From Ctena decussata (Eukaryota > Mollusca > Bivalvia > Lucinida > Lucinidae): DNA of 64,000 nucleotides. The translations under genes were made by a program, and so were the position numbers. The DNA is taken from positions 81,044,043 through 81,108,042 of the forward strand of contig OZ022509.1 in NCBI GenBank assembly GCA_963989385.1, given 5' to 3'. Under the pieces are notes generated by a model. That model had not been told where the DNA came from. It did no database searches and saw nothing but the letters and a program-made list of their open reading frames with translations. Below are positions 35,916-50,900 of the stretch, one piece after another; position 1 is the stretch's first letter; each line of letters starts with the position of its first letter.

Positions 35916-38900
35916 CTGAAATGAAAAATCACATACCATACTTGTGCGGCTATAAAACAGAAATTCTCTGGAATGAGCCCAAATATCTAAATCAGTTTTA
36001 ATATTAAATTCTGCTATGAAACAGGGTTTTCCCTTATAAAACAATCTCTAAAATCTTGATCCATCTTATAAGATGGATCTAGATTTTGGAATTGTTTTGG
36101 AAAGATGGATCTAGATTTTCGGAACGGTTTTGGCAATGAGAAAAACTTGTCTAATAACCAAAGAAATATGTTATCATGGCTTACATACAAGCCAAGTTTC
36201 ACTACAATGTGATAAATCTCACTGAGTTTTTCCCTTCTGAAAGATTTTCTCATCTCATTTTACTTTTCACTGCACAGTAACTGTTCTTGTTTTGATTTTC
36301 CTCTTAAAATTGATGGAATACCATTTAATTTCCTCTTCATACAATGAAAGACAGGATTGAGAACACTATTTAATTTCACAATTTAAGAAGAAATACTACA
36401 CAACAACTGCAAACTATTTTATTTTTCTGAATAGTAGTGTGAATAAAATATTCTGTTTCAAGTTTTAAATCCTTTGTAAAATTTAGTAAGGAAAAGTGGA
36501 TCTTCATGCCTTATTACTTGTAATTCTTCAGTATGTTGCTAATATATCACCAAAGTTTCAAACTTGAGGGGACCTCCTGAGAAACCTGCCTACATTGGTG
36601 CAAAACATGAGAAATTTCCATGTTCCAAATCCAATAATTTTGCCATAAAACATCTTTTAAACAGGGATCACGCTAGAGACCTGAACGAAGGAGAAGTTTT
36701 TCTGAATTTAGGGAGAGGTTTCAGTCCATCTTTTTTCATTGCTTATATATACTCTACACTTAAACTGCTCCCTCAGCTCAGAACAGGAAGTAGCCTGACC
36801 CTGCAAGGAGACTAATTCTCAGTAGTCTCCCTCTAGCTTGATCTCTGTTAGTAGTATAGGGGTGACTAGATGACGTAACTGACATACTTCCCACAATCTT
36901 AGTACTTTACTCATTTACGTATAAGGATTATGATGAAGAGGTAGCCATCTTTGATGACAAATAGGGTAAGGGATGAGTTTGTGTGTGGTGGAGTGTCATG
37001 GTGCAGTCTGATCAGGTCTGCACTGTCTGAGCTATCTTCCTTAATGTTTAGAATTTTCTATGGTACCTCACCAGGAATTTACCGTTAAAAATTCTAAACA
37101 TTGGGACAATAGCTCGGAGCAAACAGTGCAGTCCTAATCAAACTGCACCTTGACACCCCCACTCAAAGACATCACTTCCCCCATTCTTCATCCAAGATGG
37201 CCACCGCTACATCATAATCCATATATGTTAATGAGTTACTATAACAGTAACAAGATGGCGGCAAGTAGGTCCTTACGTCATCTTTCTCTTGCACGCAAAG
37301 TTGCCCCTATTCTACTCCTGTTTTAAGCTTGAAGCTTCTTCATGCATATCTACATTTTGTGTGTATTAAAAGTTTCTATCTGACCAGATGGTGTACTGTG
37401 AAAGCTCAGAAGTTCCCCTTAACGGGGTTAAAAAAAAATAAAATAGAAAACTAATTTTATGTAAGCAAAATTTTAAAAAACAAACAAAAAAAAACCCATT
37501 TCCTCCAAGCTATATCATAATGAGGATTCAAAGACTGAGGGCAAAGAGAGTAGATACACATTAGATGACCTTTTGTGAGCTATGGCATCTAGATCTGGGG
37601 CCAGTTGATCAAAACTAACAACATCATTAGTTAATGTTTCGTTAAAATTTCAAACATTAATATCTCAAATAAGCCAATATTATTTGTTGAGAAAATGTTA
37701 GAAGCTTTTGCAATGCAATGCAAAAGCTTCTCACATTTTTTCATCAAAAAATATCAGTGTATTTGGTTATAAAGTCATAAAATGCTGACAGAGTTGACCT
37801 CTTAACGAGCTCGTTAGGCTTACAGTGCTTTAAATAACTGGGCCCTGTGCTGTTTACACATTCAGCCTTTTTTTTGTTTTTTAGCCCTGTATGTGTTAAA
37901 GGCCAATTTTGGTTGAAATTGATCAAAAATGTGAGAAGGGTGGATTATACAAACTTCTACCTCACAGCAATACAGACAGACAGACAGATAGATAAAAAGA
38001 ATACAGTGTAATGCCCTCTGGCTATTGCCATGGTGACATACAAATCTAGAACTTGTTACCTTACCCAGTAAAAAGTAAATTTATATTACCTTAGCAACCG
38101 TAAGTTTATCTTTGTAACTATCCGCTATTTGCTCTAGAGAAGGGGTCAAGGTTTTACAATGCTCACACCAGGGAGTAAAGAACTCTACAAAACTGTGGCC
38201 CTTTAATATCTTTGTTTTGAATGTTTCTCCTGTTAGGTCCTTAAAATTCTGAAAGAAAAACAAAAATACAATACAGTTGACTCTAGTCATCTCAATCACT
38301 GATATCTCAATCTATTCTCTCATACCAAATAATATAGTTTGGGCACAGTTTCTAATTTTTCCTTACATTTCAACCCTGTTACCTCAAAGTACTAGTATCC
38401 CAAAGTAAATTTTTTGGGACCAGAAAATTTACTTTGAGATATCAGTACTTTGAGATGAACTTTGACTTTGCGATATTGAAAACTGACTGTATTTATTTAG
38501 TTATTACACAAGATTTCCCCCCTCAAAACAAACCTCAAAGTTCTAGGTCAATCTTTTGAGATGGATCTATATTTTTGTGATTATTTTGGAAGGAATAGCA
38601 GAATTTCAGAAGCTTGGGTTAGATATTTAAGGTCATTCTATAGAAGAAGCCCAGTAGGTTAAGGACTGGCCTGCTGATTTAGCAGTCCTGTGTTTGATTC
38701 CCACTGGACGCAAAAATCTTTTCAACTGTAAACTGGATTCCATCTCACACACCCTTTCATAATCACTCTCCCATTTTCCTGACATGACATAAATACTGTT
38801 GAAAGATAGGTTAAAGCCCAAGTCATCCTTCCATCTCTTCTTCTCCAAAACAACCACAAATATCAAGATCTGCTGTTAGATTTGCCCTTCTCACAGCAGA

Positions 38901-41900
38901 ATTTCAGAAGAATAGTATTGATATTAAGGGTAAGTCTAGAAATGGAAATTCCCCATCTTAAAGCTAGATAAATAAACTGTTCTAAATACTGGGACAAGAG
39001 TACCTGCATAAACTGTGGTGACTAAGATCAGACTGCTCTTAAAGAGCTCCTAGAGAGCAGTCTGATCAGGGTCTGCACTGTTTACAATTCTGTTGGCAAT
39101 TTTTGTCGAGCCCACTTGCAGAGAGCGAGACATAGTTGTTACAATGTCAGTTCGGTGTATGTCCGTCCGTGTGTGCGTTAGTCCATGCGTGTGTGCGTCC
39201 GTCCGGATTTGTCCGGGCCATAACTTCTACATTTATGGATGGATTTCAAAATAATTTGGCACAATTGTTCTCCTTGATGAGTAAAAGTGCCTTTTGAAAC
39301 ATTTGTTCAGGTAGGTCCAAGGTCAAGGTCACACTTGAAGGTCAGATGATAAAATGGCTATAAATTGAGCTTGTCCGAGCCATAACTTCTACCTTTACAA
39401 ATGGATTTCAAAATAATTTGGCAAAATTGTTCTCCTTGATGAGTAAAAGTGCCTGTTGAAACATTTGTTCAGGTAGGTCCAAGGTCAAGGTCACACTTGA
39501 AGGTCAGATGATAAAATGGCTATAAATTGAGCTTGTCCGAGCCATAACTTCTACATTTACGAATGGATTTCAAAATAATTGGGCACAATTGTTCTTCTTG
39601 ATGAATAGAAGTGCCATTTGAAACATTTGTTTAGGTAGGTCCAAGGTCAAGGTCACACTTGAAGGTCAAATGATAAAATGGTCATAAATTGAGCTTGTCC
39701 GAGCCATTACTTCTACATTTATGGATGGATTGCAAAATAATTTGGCACAATTGTTCTCCTTGATGTTTAAAAGTGTCATTTGGAAAATTTATTCAGGTAG
39801 GTCCAAGGTCAAGGTCACACTTGAAGGTCAAATGATAAAATGGCCATAATTTGAGCTTGTCTGAGCCATAACTTCAACATTTACAATGGATTTCAAAATA
39901 ATTTAACACAATTGTTCTCCTTGATGAGAAGAAGTGCCATTTGGAACATTTGTTCTAGTAGGTCCAAAGTCAAGGTCACACTTGAAGGTCAAATGATAAA
40001 ATGGTCATAAGTTGAGCTTGTCCAAGCCATTACTTCTACATTTACGGATGGATTTCAAAATAATTTGGCACAATTGTTCTTCTTGATGAGTGGAAGTGTC
40101 AAGTGACATTTGTGCTTGGGTAGGTCCACGGTAAAGGTCACACTTGAAGGTCAGATATTGTAACTGTCATAAATTGAGCTTGTCTGGGTCATCACTTCTA
40201 CTTATTTTCCTTTGTGAAAATTTGAAAAAAAAGAAGAAATGCTGGCTAAGCATGATGTTTTTGGCTTCTTTCTAGAGTGAAGCAGTTACTTAGTCTTGAC
40301 ATACTTATAGGTCACTAAAGCAAACAGCGGCTCAACCAGTTGTCCCTGGACAACCTTCTAGTCTGATTTGTTGCCCCCTACAAAATTAAACTGTTTAAAT
40401 TTTCATACAATTACAGTCATTATTCATGCTGTCCCAATTCGGGGAACTAAGGTCCGATTTCACGTCGAATTTAGAACACAGATTAGCATTCTATTATTCG
40501 GAACACCAAAATTTTACATTGTGCCTTACAGTAAAATAGAACATGTATTTGTTAATCTAAGTTGTAACTGTGACATAAAATCGAGCCTTAGAGTATGAGT
40601 CATTTAACAGATACATGTGTATATATACTAAGGGAAATATATTTAGCAAGTTTTTACAAATCAGCGTATACTTCAGACTTATTTCAAAGTGGGAAATTGT
40701 ATTGTTTCCACTGTGTTAAGGTATCATTTTGGGTACCAGAAACCTAAAAATTTAAGGTTGAAAGTTTATTTACAGAGCAGAATCGCGTGGCAGTTTTACT
40801 CAAGGGTTTAACCCCAAAAATGCCATAGATCTTTAAAGCAACTCATCTTTTTCAGGCGCTGTTTCATCTTCCAATCTTACACTACAGCCAGTTTTAGCGG
40901 TGTAGACATTTGTGAACAAGGACACAGTGTTGTGTGCTAAAAGATTGTTAACATGATATACATAAATGTGCTTATGACGCCATCAAAATTGGCACTCACA
41001 TTGCATTTGAGACGGAGCAAAAGTAAATTTAACAAATTGTTCCAAAATCTTGAACCAAACTGCAATGGCATGGCCTCTAAATGACCAGAACACTTTCAAG
41101 CAATTTGTTGTCGCCTTCATTCAAATCTTGAAAGGTTCTGGTTGTTGCATTAAAACAAATGGATTACCTGGGGTAATCTTTTTGCATGATAGTGTTCCCT
41201 AAACTGCCAGTAATAAAGCGCAAAAAGATTCGTGTCGAAACATCGATTGATAATGTTTAAAATGGCGGTTGAGTTTTTTGGCAAATTAACGTCAAACTAA
41301 TGTGCCCCCATTGCAGGCGTCTTATGTGTTCATTTGCAAACCCATTTACGGTTTTCTTGTTCAAGGACCCAGTTAAAACCTTTCAAAAGCATTTTGGCAA
41401 TTTTCTTTGTTTAATTGTTTGTCAGCCCGCGCAAAGAGTGAATTCATTTAAAGTCACGTCAAACATGCATTAAGTAACCTTTTTCGTCCAAGTTTGATGT
41501 AATCACAGTCTCCTAACTTAAACTAACTATATGCGATCAACAACCTGGGAATACTATCCCTAAAGAAAATTTCACAATCCTTTGGAAAACTTGCTAAATT
41601 TATCTTTCTCATCATGAGATCAGCAGGTGTCCTTAATGTGAATATGTACACTTTCAAGGGAAGCAACTCTGACATTTTTATTTTTGCCTCCTTCTAAATC
41701 GGGTAAAAGGTAAAGGTTTCCCATAGCCTAGTAGCCATTGGGGATTAGTGGCCCTCTGTACCCTGGGCACAGCATATGAAACACAAAGCCCATCCCTCTC
41801 CTTTTGCTGACCTATGCTTCCCTGATTCGAGCACATGCCTATTTGCTGTTCGGTTGACAGAGTTTTCGAGTCATCAGATGGTGAAACCCGGGCGCAATCT

Positions 41901-44900
41901 CATGACTTTCTGGGGACTTTCTGCACCATAACCAAGCGTCTCTAACCAATTGACCTCGGCGCCTCTAAATAGGGATCAACTCTCAAAGGAAAGTCCATTT
42001 TGGCAGGGTTTGTCCTCCATAGAAGTAAAAAAAAAAAGTCATAAAAGCTATTCCCCTTTGTAAATATGCCGGAAAAATAAAAAAAAATGTGGAGATATAC
42101 CCTTACACCTTATTAAATGAGGCCTTACAGCCTAATACAGCAAATAGGGTACTTACAGATTCCTCCAAGCTAGTCATTTTCTTCACATATTTTTTTAGCC
42201 CCTCTATCTCCATCATTCCACTGAACTTGTCCAACTGCAAAATAAAACAGAGAATCATATATGAGCCAAGACATGAGAAAACCAACAAAGTGGCATGTGC
42301 GCTCAGCGAAGACTCAGATCAGCCTGGGTATCTGCCCAGTCTGATCAGAGTCTTCTCTGACTGCATGGAGCTAATTTAGACTCTTAGCTACCCTTTAGAC
42401 ACACAGTGAAGACTCTAATCAGACTGGGCAGACTTGGTGGGGTGCACATGCCACTTTGTTGGTTTTGTCATGTTGTGGCTCATAGCTACCCTATTTAGTC
42501 CACTATAAGATGGCAGGTTTTCCGGTCCATCTGTGTCCCACAACTTTACAGTTTTGAAGCATTCTGTTTTCGGACTGAAAGTCCTTTTATGATGATATTT
42601 ACTACAGATCACATACATTACTGTAAAACCTGTGCTTTACCACATTGATCCATTAAATGCAAAGGAGGTTTTGCATTTTACAGAAAGGGGTTGTTAAGTC
42701 TTTTGGCACCACTGTCGCCCACTTGCAGAGCGCCATTGTCATTTTAATGCGACTGGCATAGTCCCGTTAAATATCTCCATTTTATGACATTACCAAGGGA
42801 AGTAATTCAAAATCTTTGACTAGATTACGGAAAACAAAGATTTAACAAGTTTGGGTTTATTTGATGAAATTTAGAGACTTTCAAGGGTTTTATTTATCAG
42901 GAACACCCATATTTAGTTTTTTTGTAAAATAGATTTGACACTGGTAAATGAATTTCTTTATAAAGGACCTGGTATGATAAGGGCCATTTTTGGCCCCCAT
43001 TCAGTTCTCTAGAAATTGCATGGTTTCTATTGCTTATCATTTGTGCATATGGGAACAAACTGAAATAATGTTTCACTTTTGTTAATTCTCAGAATACAAT
43101 GATTTCTAACATGCCTGTGTTGGTTCAATAATATGAAAGAAAATTGCAAGAAAAACTGAGTTTAATAATTTTTCCTGTAAAGAAATAAGTCATTTACAAT
43201 AGCTTTTGAAAGCTCTTGATAATAGGCTTTTGATGAAATGCTTATACGTTCGGTACCACGGCTAATTACCCGTGCACTGCACAAGGCCGGTCAAGATACC
43301 CCACCCACTCAAGTTCGCAAGTCCAGAGACGCTAACCAAAAAATTCCAACAGATCAAAATGAAATGTGTACCAAATTACTCCTTGTGTTCTAACTAAGAA
43401 AATGAATACCCACACCATATGTTTATTTTGTCTATGAGCGAAGATATGGGCTTTTTTGTGTTGAGAAAACAGGGAAAATGTTCCAAACCCTGCCAGTTTG
43501 GTTGGTTGGTTGATTTGATGCTTAACGTCCTCGGTAAACAACTAAGGTCATGTCGGGACGGTCAGTTAACCTAACCACACTATTCCTGGGCAGGCTTAGA
43601 CCTCCTAAGCGGTTAACCAGTACTAAGTGCACATACTTTCGCCAGTAACTGACAACTGCCCTTCTTGAATCAGCGGAAGGAGAAACGAAAGTATGTGGCC
43701 AGACCGGGTTTCGAACCCAGGACCTCTGACTCATGAGTCAGGTGCCCTACCGATTGCGCTACGCGGCCCGGCCACTGCCAGTTTGGTAACAAAAAGTTAA
43801 AAATAAACATAGAGCCCGGTCTCCAGCACATTTAATATTTTCATGGCATGTAAATATATCAAAACTATGTCTGCATATAAAATATAAAATGAGCTGGAGG
43901 CCGGGTTCATATATTTTGAAAGCCACAAAGGCTACCAAATTCTTCATTTTCGTCAGCATCCGCTGGGGGTATGGGTATGTTCAAGATTAAAAACACAAAT
44001 ATTTTATGCTAGAACTGACTGATTTTGTATTTGCTGTTACATTTAAGGTTAGAACTTTCCTGTCAATGCATTTTAGTTATTGAAATAGAACTTTTAAAAA
44101 ATGAGTTTTCTGGGGGCCAAATATGGGCCTTATCATACCAGGTCCTTTGGCGCAAAAAGAGTTAATAGGGGCCACGAGAAAGACAATACGACAACTCACC
44201 ATTATGCTTCCAATACCAGTATTAAATGAATCTACCCATATAAGTATAATTACTACATCTTAACCAAAAGAAGCAAATTCAATAAAACTTATGTCCCCCG
44301 CCTTTGGAAAACTAGAAAACTGTGTCTGTAAGACACAGGTGATGCCCCCGTGTTCCCCATTAACCTTGCACCCCTTTCTCCCTGACCACCACCATCACAA
44401 ATTCAAAGAAGTGTGCATGGTCTCAAACTGTTAAAACTGATTAGTCCGAAAGCCCGTAATTTTGTCAAAAATAATTTTTTGGCCAAAAGAAATCTTCATG
44501 CACATCTTCAGTATGTGTACAACATGTGTGCAAAGTTTCAAATTGATTCATCATAAACTCTGAAAGGAGTTGATTACACAAACTTGCTACCCTATATCAC
44601 TAACCAACACTGAAAATGTCTAAGTCCGAAAGCCCGTAATTTTGTCAAAAATAATTTTTTGGCCATAAGAAATCTTCATGCACATTTTCAATATGTTTGC
44701 AACATGTGTTCAAAGTTTCAGATCAATCCATCATAAGCTGTGGGATGAGTTGATTACACAAACTTGCTACCCTATATCACTTACCAACACTGAAAATGTC
44801 TAAGTCCGAAAGCCCGGAATTTTGTCAAAAATAATTTTTTGGCCAAAAGAAATCTTCATGCACATCTTCAATATGTCTGCAGCATGTGTATAAAGTTTCA

Positions 44901-47900
44901 AATTAATCCAGCATAAGCTGTGGGAGGAGTTGATTACACAAACTTACTACTAAAATGTGCGACGGACAGACGGACAGACGACAGGGGTAAAACATAATGC
45001 CCCCTGACTATCGTCACGGGGGCATAAAAAAGAAGGGAAGGTTGCACAATCCCAAAATGTACAATGTCTAATACAATATGAGGACATACACACAAGAGAT
45101 ACCCATTGTCAATGCAATTTGGTAGTATTTGAGCTAAAATATGCCTAAGTTCGAAATGCATGAAAAGTAAGAAAACATTTTCTGGAAATTCTACAAAAAT
45201 CACATGCAAGCTCTGAGACCATGTTAAAAGCACCTGCACAATTTCAAAATGAATGGTTCAAAACCCTTAGAGGAGCTGTATGCACAATGTTTTCAATGTC
45301 TATACATTTTGTTAGTATTTGGGCTTAAGTTCAAACCATGAAAAAAGTGACAAAAATTTTCAGACTATTATCTTAAAGTCACATACACATCTTCAGACAA
45401 TGATACTGACTTAGTTTGCAAAGTCACATGCACATCTTCAGACAATGATAATGACTTAGTTTGCAAAGTCACAAGCACATCTTCAGACAATCGTAATGAC
45501 TAAGTTTGGAAAGTCACATGCACATCTTCAGACAATGATAATGACTTAGTTTGCAAAGTCACAAGCACATCTTCAGACAATGATAATGACTTAGTTTGCA
45601 AAGTCACAAGCACATCTTCAGACAATCGTAATGACTAAGTTTGGAAAGTCACATGCACATCTTCAGACAATGATAATGACTTAGTTTGCAAAGTCACATG
45701 CACATCTTCAGACAATGATAATGACTTAGTTTGCAAAGTCACAAGCACATCTTCAGACAATGATAATGACTTAGTTTGCAAAGTCACATGCACATCTTCA
45801 GACAATCATAATGACTAAATTTGGAAAGTCACATGCACATCTTCAGACAATGATAATGACTTAGTTTGCAAAGTCACATGCACATCTTCAGACAATCATA
45901 ATGACTAAGTTTGCAAAGCGAAAAAAAGAAATAAAAGATTAGTTCATGGTAGCCCCTAAGGCACATGCACATCTACAGACCAAGAAAAAGAAGCCTGCAA
46001 AGTTTCAGAATGATTCATGAAAAACTTTGGGAGGATTTGCACACACAAATTACCTACTGTTAAGGGGGAACAAACCATGGAAAGCCAAAAACTATGTCCC
46101 ATTGATTTTCTTCGAAATGGTGGGAGACAACAGCTGGCAACCGCATGAATTGTCTTGAGCACAGATGATCACAGGTTCATGCATATGACAGAAAAAACCA
46201 ACAAAGTGGTTGTGCGCTCAGTGCAGATTCAGATCAGCCTGGGCATCAGCCTAGTCCAATCAGACTCTTCACTAAGGGCTTACAGGGTAGCTACGGATCT
46301 AAGCTACCTCCATGCGGACGGCAAAGACTCTGATCAGTTTGTCATCAGTTTGGTCTTTTCGGCATTTACATGTACATGTATCTCCATTTCATACTTTGTG
46401 TAGATTTTGCTGAGACTGTCAACTAGGGCTACATCTAGAGTTTTGGAACAGTAAACTCTACTGTATTGCAGAATTACACAACACTGTTTAATATATTTGG
46501 GTAAAATTTGGAAGAGGCAGCCAGTCTTAAAGCCAAATAAATACTGTTGTTATTTAAGGAATTAATTTCATGTGTGCAAAGCAAGTGAACCCCAAAGGGG
46601 TTCATGTAAACTTCACTAGCGACCCATTGTAGTTTATACTTCCATAAACACCAGAAAAATTAAGTTCATTGCTTATATTTACATTTTTTTATCTATTATT
46701 TGACCACAAATTTGCATAAGGGGATACAGTTGAAGCAGATAAACATTTGTACGCAGTTTTCTACTAAAAGCAGAACAGGGTCAATGACGTAATGACAGCG
46801 TCAAAACCATGCCTACGTTCAATCAGATCGGAGAAGTTTATTTTGACATCCTTTGTTGTCATGTAACGTCCCGTGAACCGATGTAGTTAATGAAGCATAA
46901 ACTACATTACGTTCTAATGGTGTACCATAGGGCTTTTCAATAAATGCTTTTTTTTTTTTGACTGATTGATTTGTTGCTTAACGACCATGGTAAACAGCTA
47001 TGGTCATGTCGCGACTGTCAGTTAACCTAACCACACTATTCCTGGGCAGGCTTAGATCTCCTAAGCGGTTAACAAGTACTAAGTGCACATACTTTCGCCA
47101 GTAAATGACAACTGCCCTTCTTGAATCAGCGGAAGGAGAAACAAAAGTATGTGGCCAGACCAGGTATCAAACCCAGGACCTCTGACTTATGAGTCAAGTG
47201 CCCTACTGATTGCGCTACGCGGCCCGACTTCAATAAATGCACTGAGAATGTAAATATAATGAAAATATTTCAGATATTCCTACCCTTTCCCCATCTTTAA
47301 ACCACATAAGAGTTGGATAAACTTCAACTTCCATCTCGTCACACAAACTTTTACCGTACTTCTCACAATCAACCTGCAAGGAAATATGACAGAGTTTATC
47401 TTTACATCATCATATATATGTAAATGAGATTAACACTCAAAGTGCAAAAAAGAAAATAGCTTAATCTGCAAAAAGAGTAGATCCTGGTGAGGTGGCTCAT
47501 TATGAGCTGCCACTTATGTATCTACACTGTTTGCCCTGTAGTCTTTGGATTATCTATATGATAAAGCTTAGCCAAAAAATATTTTCTTTTAAATCATGGT
47601 GTTAACATAAATTTCATAGTCTGCATTTTTGGCCCTTTAAGGTTAATTTATTCATTTTGACACAAACAAGTTCATCTTTTTACATCACAAATAATTTTGG
47701 CAGTAACTTAATTTTGGCATTTAGACAAAAAGCACTGTAATCAAAATTTGCCAATATTCAGTTTTCAATAAATTTTCATAGCGATCATATCCCTGATTTA
47801 AATGCGCCAACTAAAAGGACCTTAGAGTTTTAAGAATGAAAATGACTAACTGATTCATAGACTAGAGGGCAAACATTGTTCATCCAGATCAGGTGGCTCT

Positions 47901-50900
47901 ATGCTGTTTGGGTGCCCTCTAACCTTTGAATTTCCAATATAATGAAGCTCAAACAAAATTCTTTTTCTTTTTTGACATTTTACATACGTAAATTTTGTAT
48001 GCATTTTTTTAACACAATGATTTTTCTAGTTTTACAATTGCGCAAATTTCTTTCATTTTGGATGAATAGGAATACCTTCACATTTTCCACCTTTTTCTTC
48101 AAAGGGAAAAAACTTCTGTGACTTCCTGTTTGCATCCCTGAACAAAGAAGCCCTTCAAGAATGGGGTCTTCTCTAAAAGAAAAGAATTTGCTCCTTTTGG
48201 TGCAAATTCTTTTCTTGAAGGGTTGTCCCCTATTTAAAAGGAAGACAAAAAATGAAAATTGCAGAACAGCTTCCTCTGAAGGTGACCCCATTCACCTTGA
48301 ATTGAACAAACCGTTACCTTAGCAACTGTAACCATGTTATCATCCTTCAGCCCCTCAGCTAGCTCCTCCAGTCTAGGGGCCATGGTCTGGCAGTGTTCAC
48401 ACCAGGGCGTGTAGAACTCAATAAAATGGTGGGCTTTTGAGACAGCCTTCTTGAAATTATCAGCAGTTAGGGTCTTGAAGTGCTGTAAGGGTAAGACTAC
48501 ATTACTGTATACCTATCAATGATACACATTACTAACTCTGTATTCTTGTTCCTGTAGTTCTAGTGCACCCTTTTTAAACTGGAAACCCATTTTGGGGATA
48601 TATGCGAACATGCAGACCCAGTTCCACACTGTTTGCTTGCAGGAATTTCTATACAAAATACAGTAGAAGTGAAAACATTCACCAGATAACCCTAAAACTA
48701 TACACAAACTCATCCAAATACAGCAGAACTTCAATGGCTCAAACACTGAAGGATCATTTACCGTGCCTGGCTAGAACATGTTCTTGGGTCCCCATCAGTC
48801 AGTATTTATATAGAAACTGACCCTGGATGGCAGGAACTACCTTTGGCTTGGACTAATTTTCTTGTTCCCAAGCCTGTTTTTACTCTCATAAGGATGAACA
48901 AGTCTGCTGGTCATAATGGGATTAAGATACAGTATAACTTTCCTTTCCTTTCTTTAGCCTGTTTTCCGCAAGTAGCATAATGTCAGACAAGACCGCTACA
49001 TTTCAGACCTTTTTCAGAAAGAAATTACCGTAAAAACTCCATATATTGGGACAGTTAGGTCTGAGCCAATAGTGCAAACCCAGATCAGACTGCTCCTCAA
49101 GGAACACTGAAGTCTAATCTGAGTTTACACTATGTGCTATCCCATTTGCATTTTTTGGACACATTACTACACTGTGAAATCAAACTGATCCAATTTTTTG
49201 ACAATTATGGTAATTATTTTTGGTGTCCCAATATCTAGAATTTTTAGGGTAAGCCTAAAATTGTCAAAAACCGCTGTGATTTGCATTTGTATCAGTCCCT
49301 AGTGAACTAATATGTTTTTTTTTTTACTTTAGACAATATCACTTTTATTTATTCTAGAAAGGCATTGAAATGCACTGCTAAGTATCATATAAAGTATTTT
49401 ATCATATGACATCGCATCTGAGAGTGTAATAAAGCCATGCATTAAAAACAATAATCCACTAGTGGATTAAATATGCAAATTACGTCCTAATGTTACGCGT
49501 TGACGTCCATAAAACGTCACGTTTTCTAATGCCGAAATTGTGACGTTTTAGTGCAAACTTTGCTAATAAAATGCGATTTTAATGTCATATGATAAATAGA
49601 ATCTTGCATTCGTACTCCTGTATTACTGAATTTATTAAACTCTTTGGTGAAAATGATAAGATGCTCGGCAGAGCCTCGCATCTTTTTCCCCAACTCGTTT
49701 AATAAATTCAATAATACATGAGCACTCATGTAATATCCTCTATGTAAATACAGGTACTTTAATTCTAAACATATTACACTGTCGTCAATGGCAACCATCT
49801 TCTTCACATAAGCATGAAGTCCTTCTATATCCAGTACACCATGGAAACTGTCTACCTACGTGAGAAAAAGAAGACCAGTAGAATGTTATGTTAATGTTTT
49901 TCTGGATATACCATCTTGATTTGAATCTTTACAAGGGAGACAACTTATCAAAACAGAATTTCAGCAACTGCTTCCCTTGTTAGTGAATCTTTTCGGCAGA
50001 GATCAAATTCTTTCCTTTAAAAGCAGCCCCAATGAGAAGGTCTGGGCCCAGTTGTTCAAAGCATCCTTAGCCTAACGAGCTCGTTAAGAGGTCAACTCGT
50101 TAAGTGTTTTGCAACTTTGTAACCAAATACGCTGGTATTTTTTGTTGAAAAAATGGAAGAAGCTTTTGCAGTGCAAAAGCGTCTTACATTTTTTCAACAA
50201 AAAATATTAGCGTATTTGAGATATTGACGTTTAAAATTTTGACGAAACGTTAACTAACGACGTCGTTAGTTTTGAACAACCGGGCCCAGTACTGTAAAAT
50301 ACTTATATTAGAAATAACTATATTTTGGCCCTTGTGGTACAAACATCAACAAGTGCCGAAGTAAGAATACCAATATTCACTTTTCTATATACATTTACAT
50401 AGTTATTCACTTTTCTATACACTTACATAAACATGTTCACTTTTCTATACACTTATATAAACAGATATATATCTTTAACTGTGTAAGTGCATAGTTATGC
50501 CATTCTTATAAAACCATCAAAATTGGATAACACTGATACTGAGTGTTTTACAGTATTTCCATAGCTGAGTCACCTCCTTTGTAGATGTGTCCACATATCT
50601 TAAGATTACTTCATTTTTTATGCACTTTATAAAGGCGCCTCGGCCCAGTGGTTAAAGCAACTCGGTTATGGTACATTTTCCCTTTTACAACTTTAATGTG
50701 TAGGGATACACTTTCACAGATATTTAAAGGATATGAACTCTGTGATTTTCATTTCTGTCTCCTACTCAATGGAAAGTTGACTCTTTATAGGCTCGGTTCT
50801 TAAATTTCGTATGAAATGACCATTCGTGTAAGATCCTCTTTATAAAATGACAATAAGTGAAGATTCTGATCACCATAGGTTTCTTTTATATGGGATTTCT

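Noticed and set aside
38249..38299. Leader-like [17 protein letters not shown] before the domain 5 active-site exon as a signal peptide
   Set aside because: It is the pyrimidine tract of the intron read as codons, ending exactly at a good acceptor.
45373..45917. Regular direct repeats resembling a CRISPR array
   Set aside because: The whole 45-bp unit repeats with no unique spacers, in an animal intron; it is a minisatellite. The same holds for 63,041-64,000.
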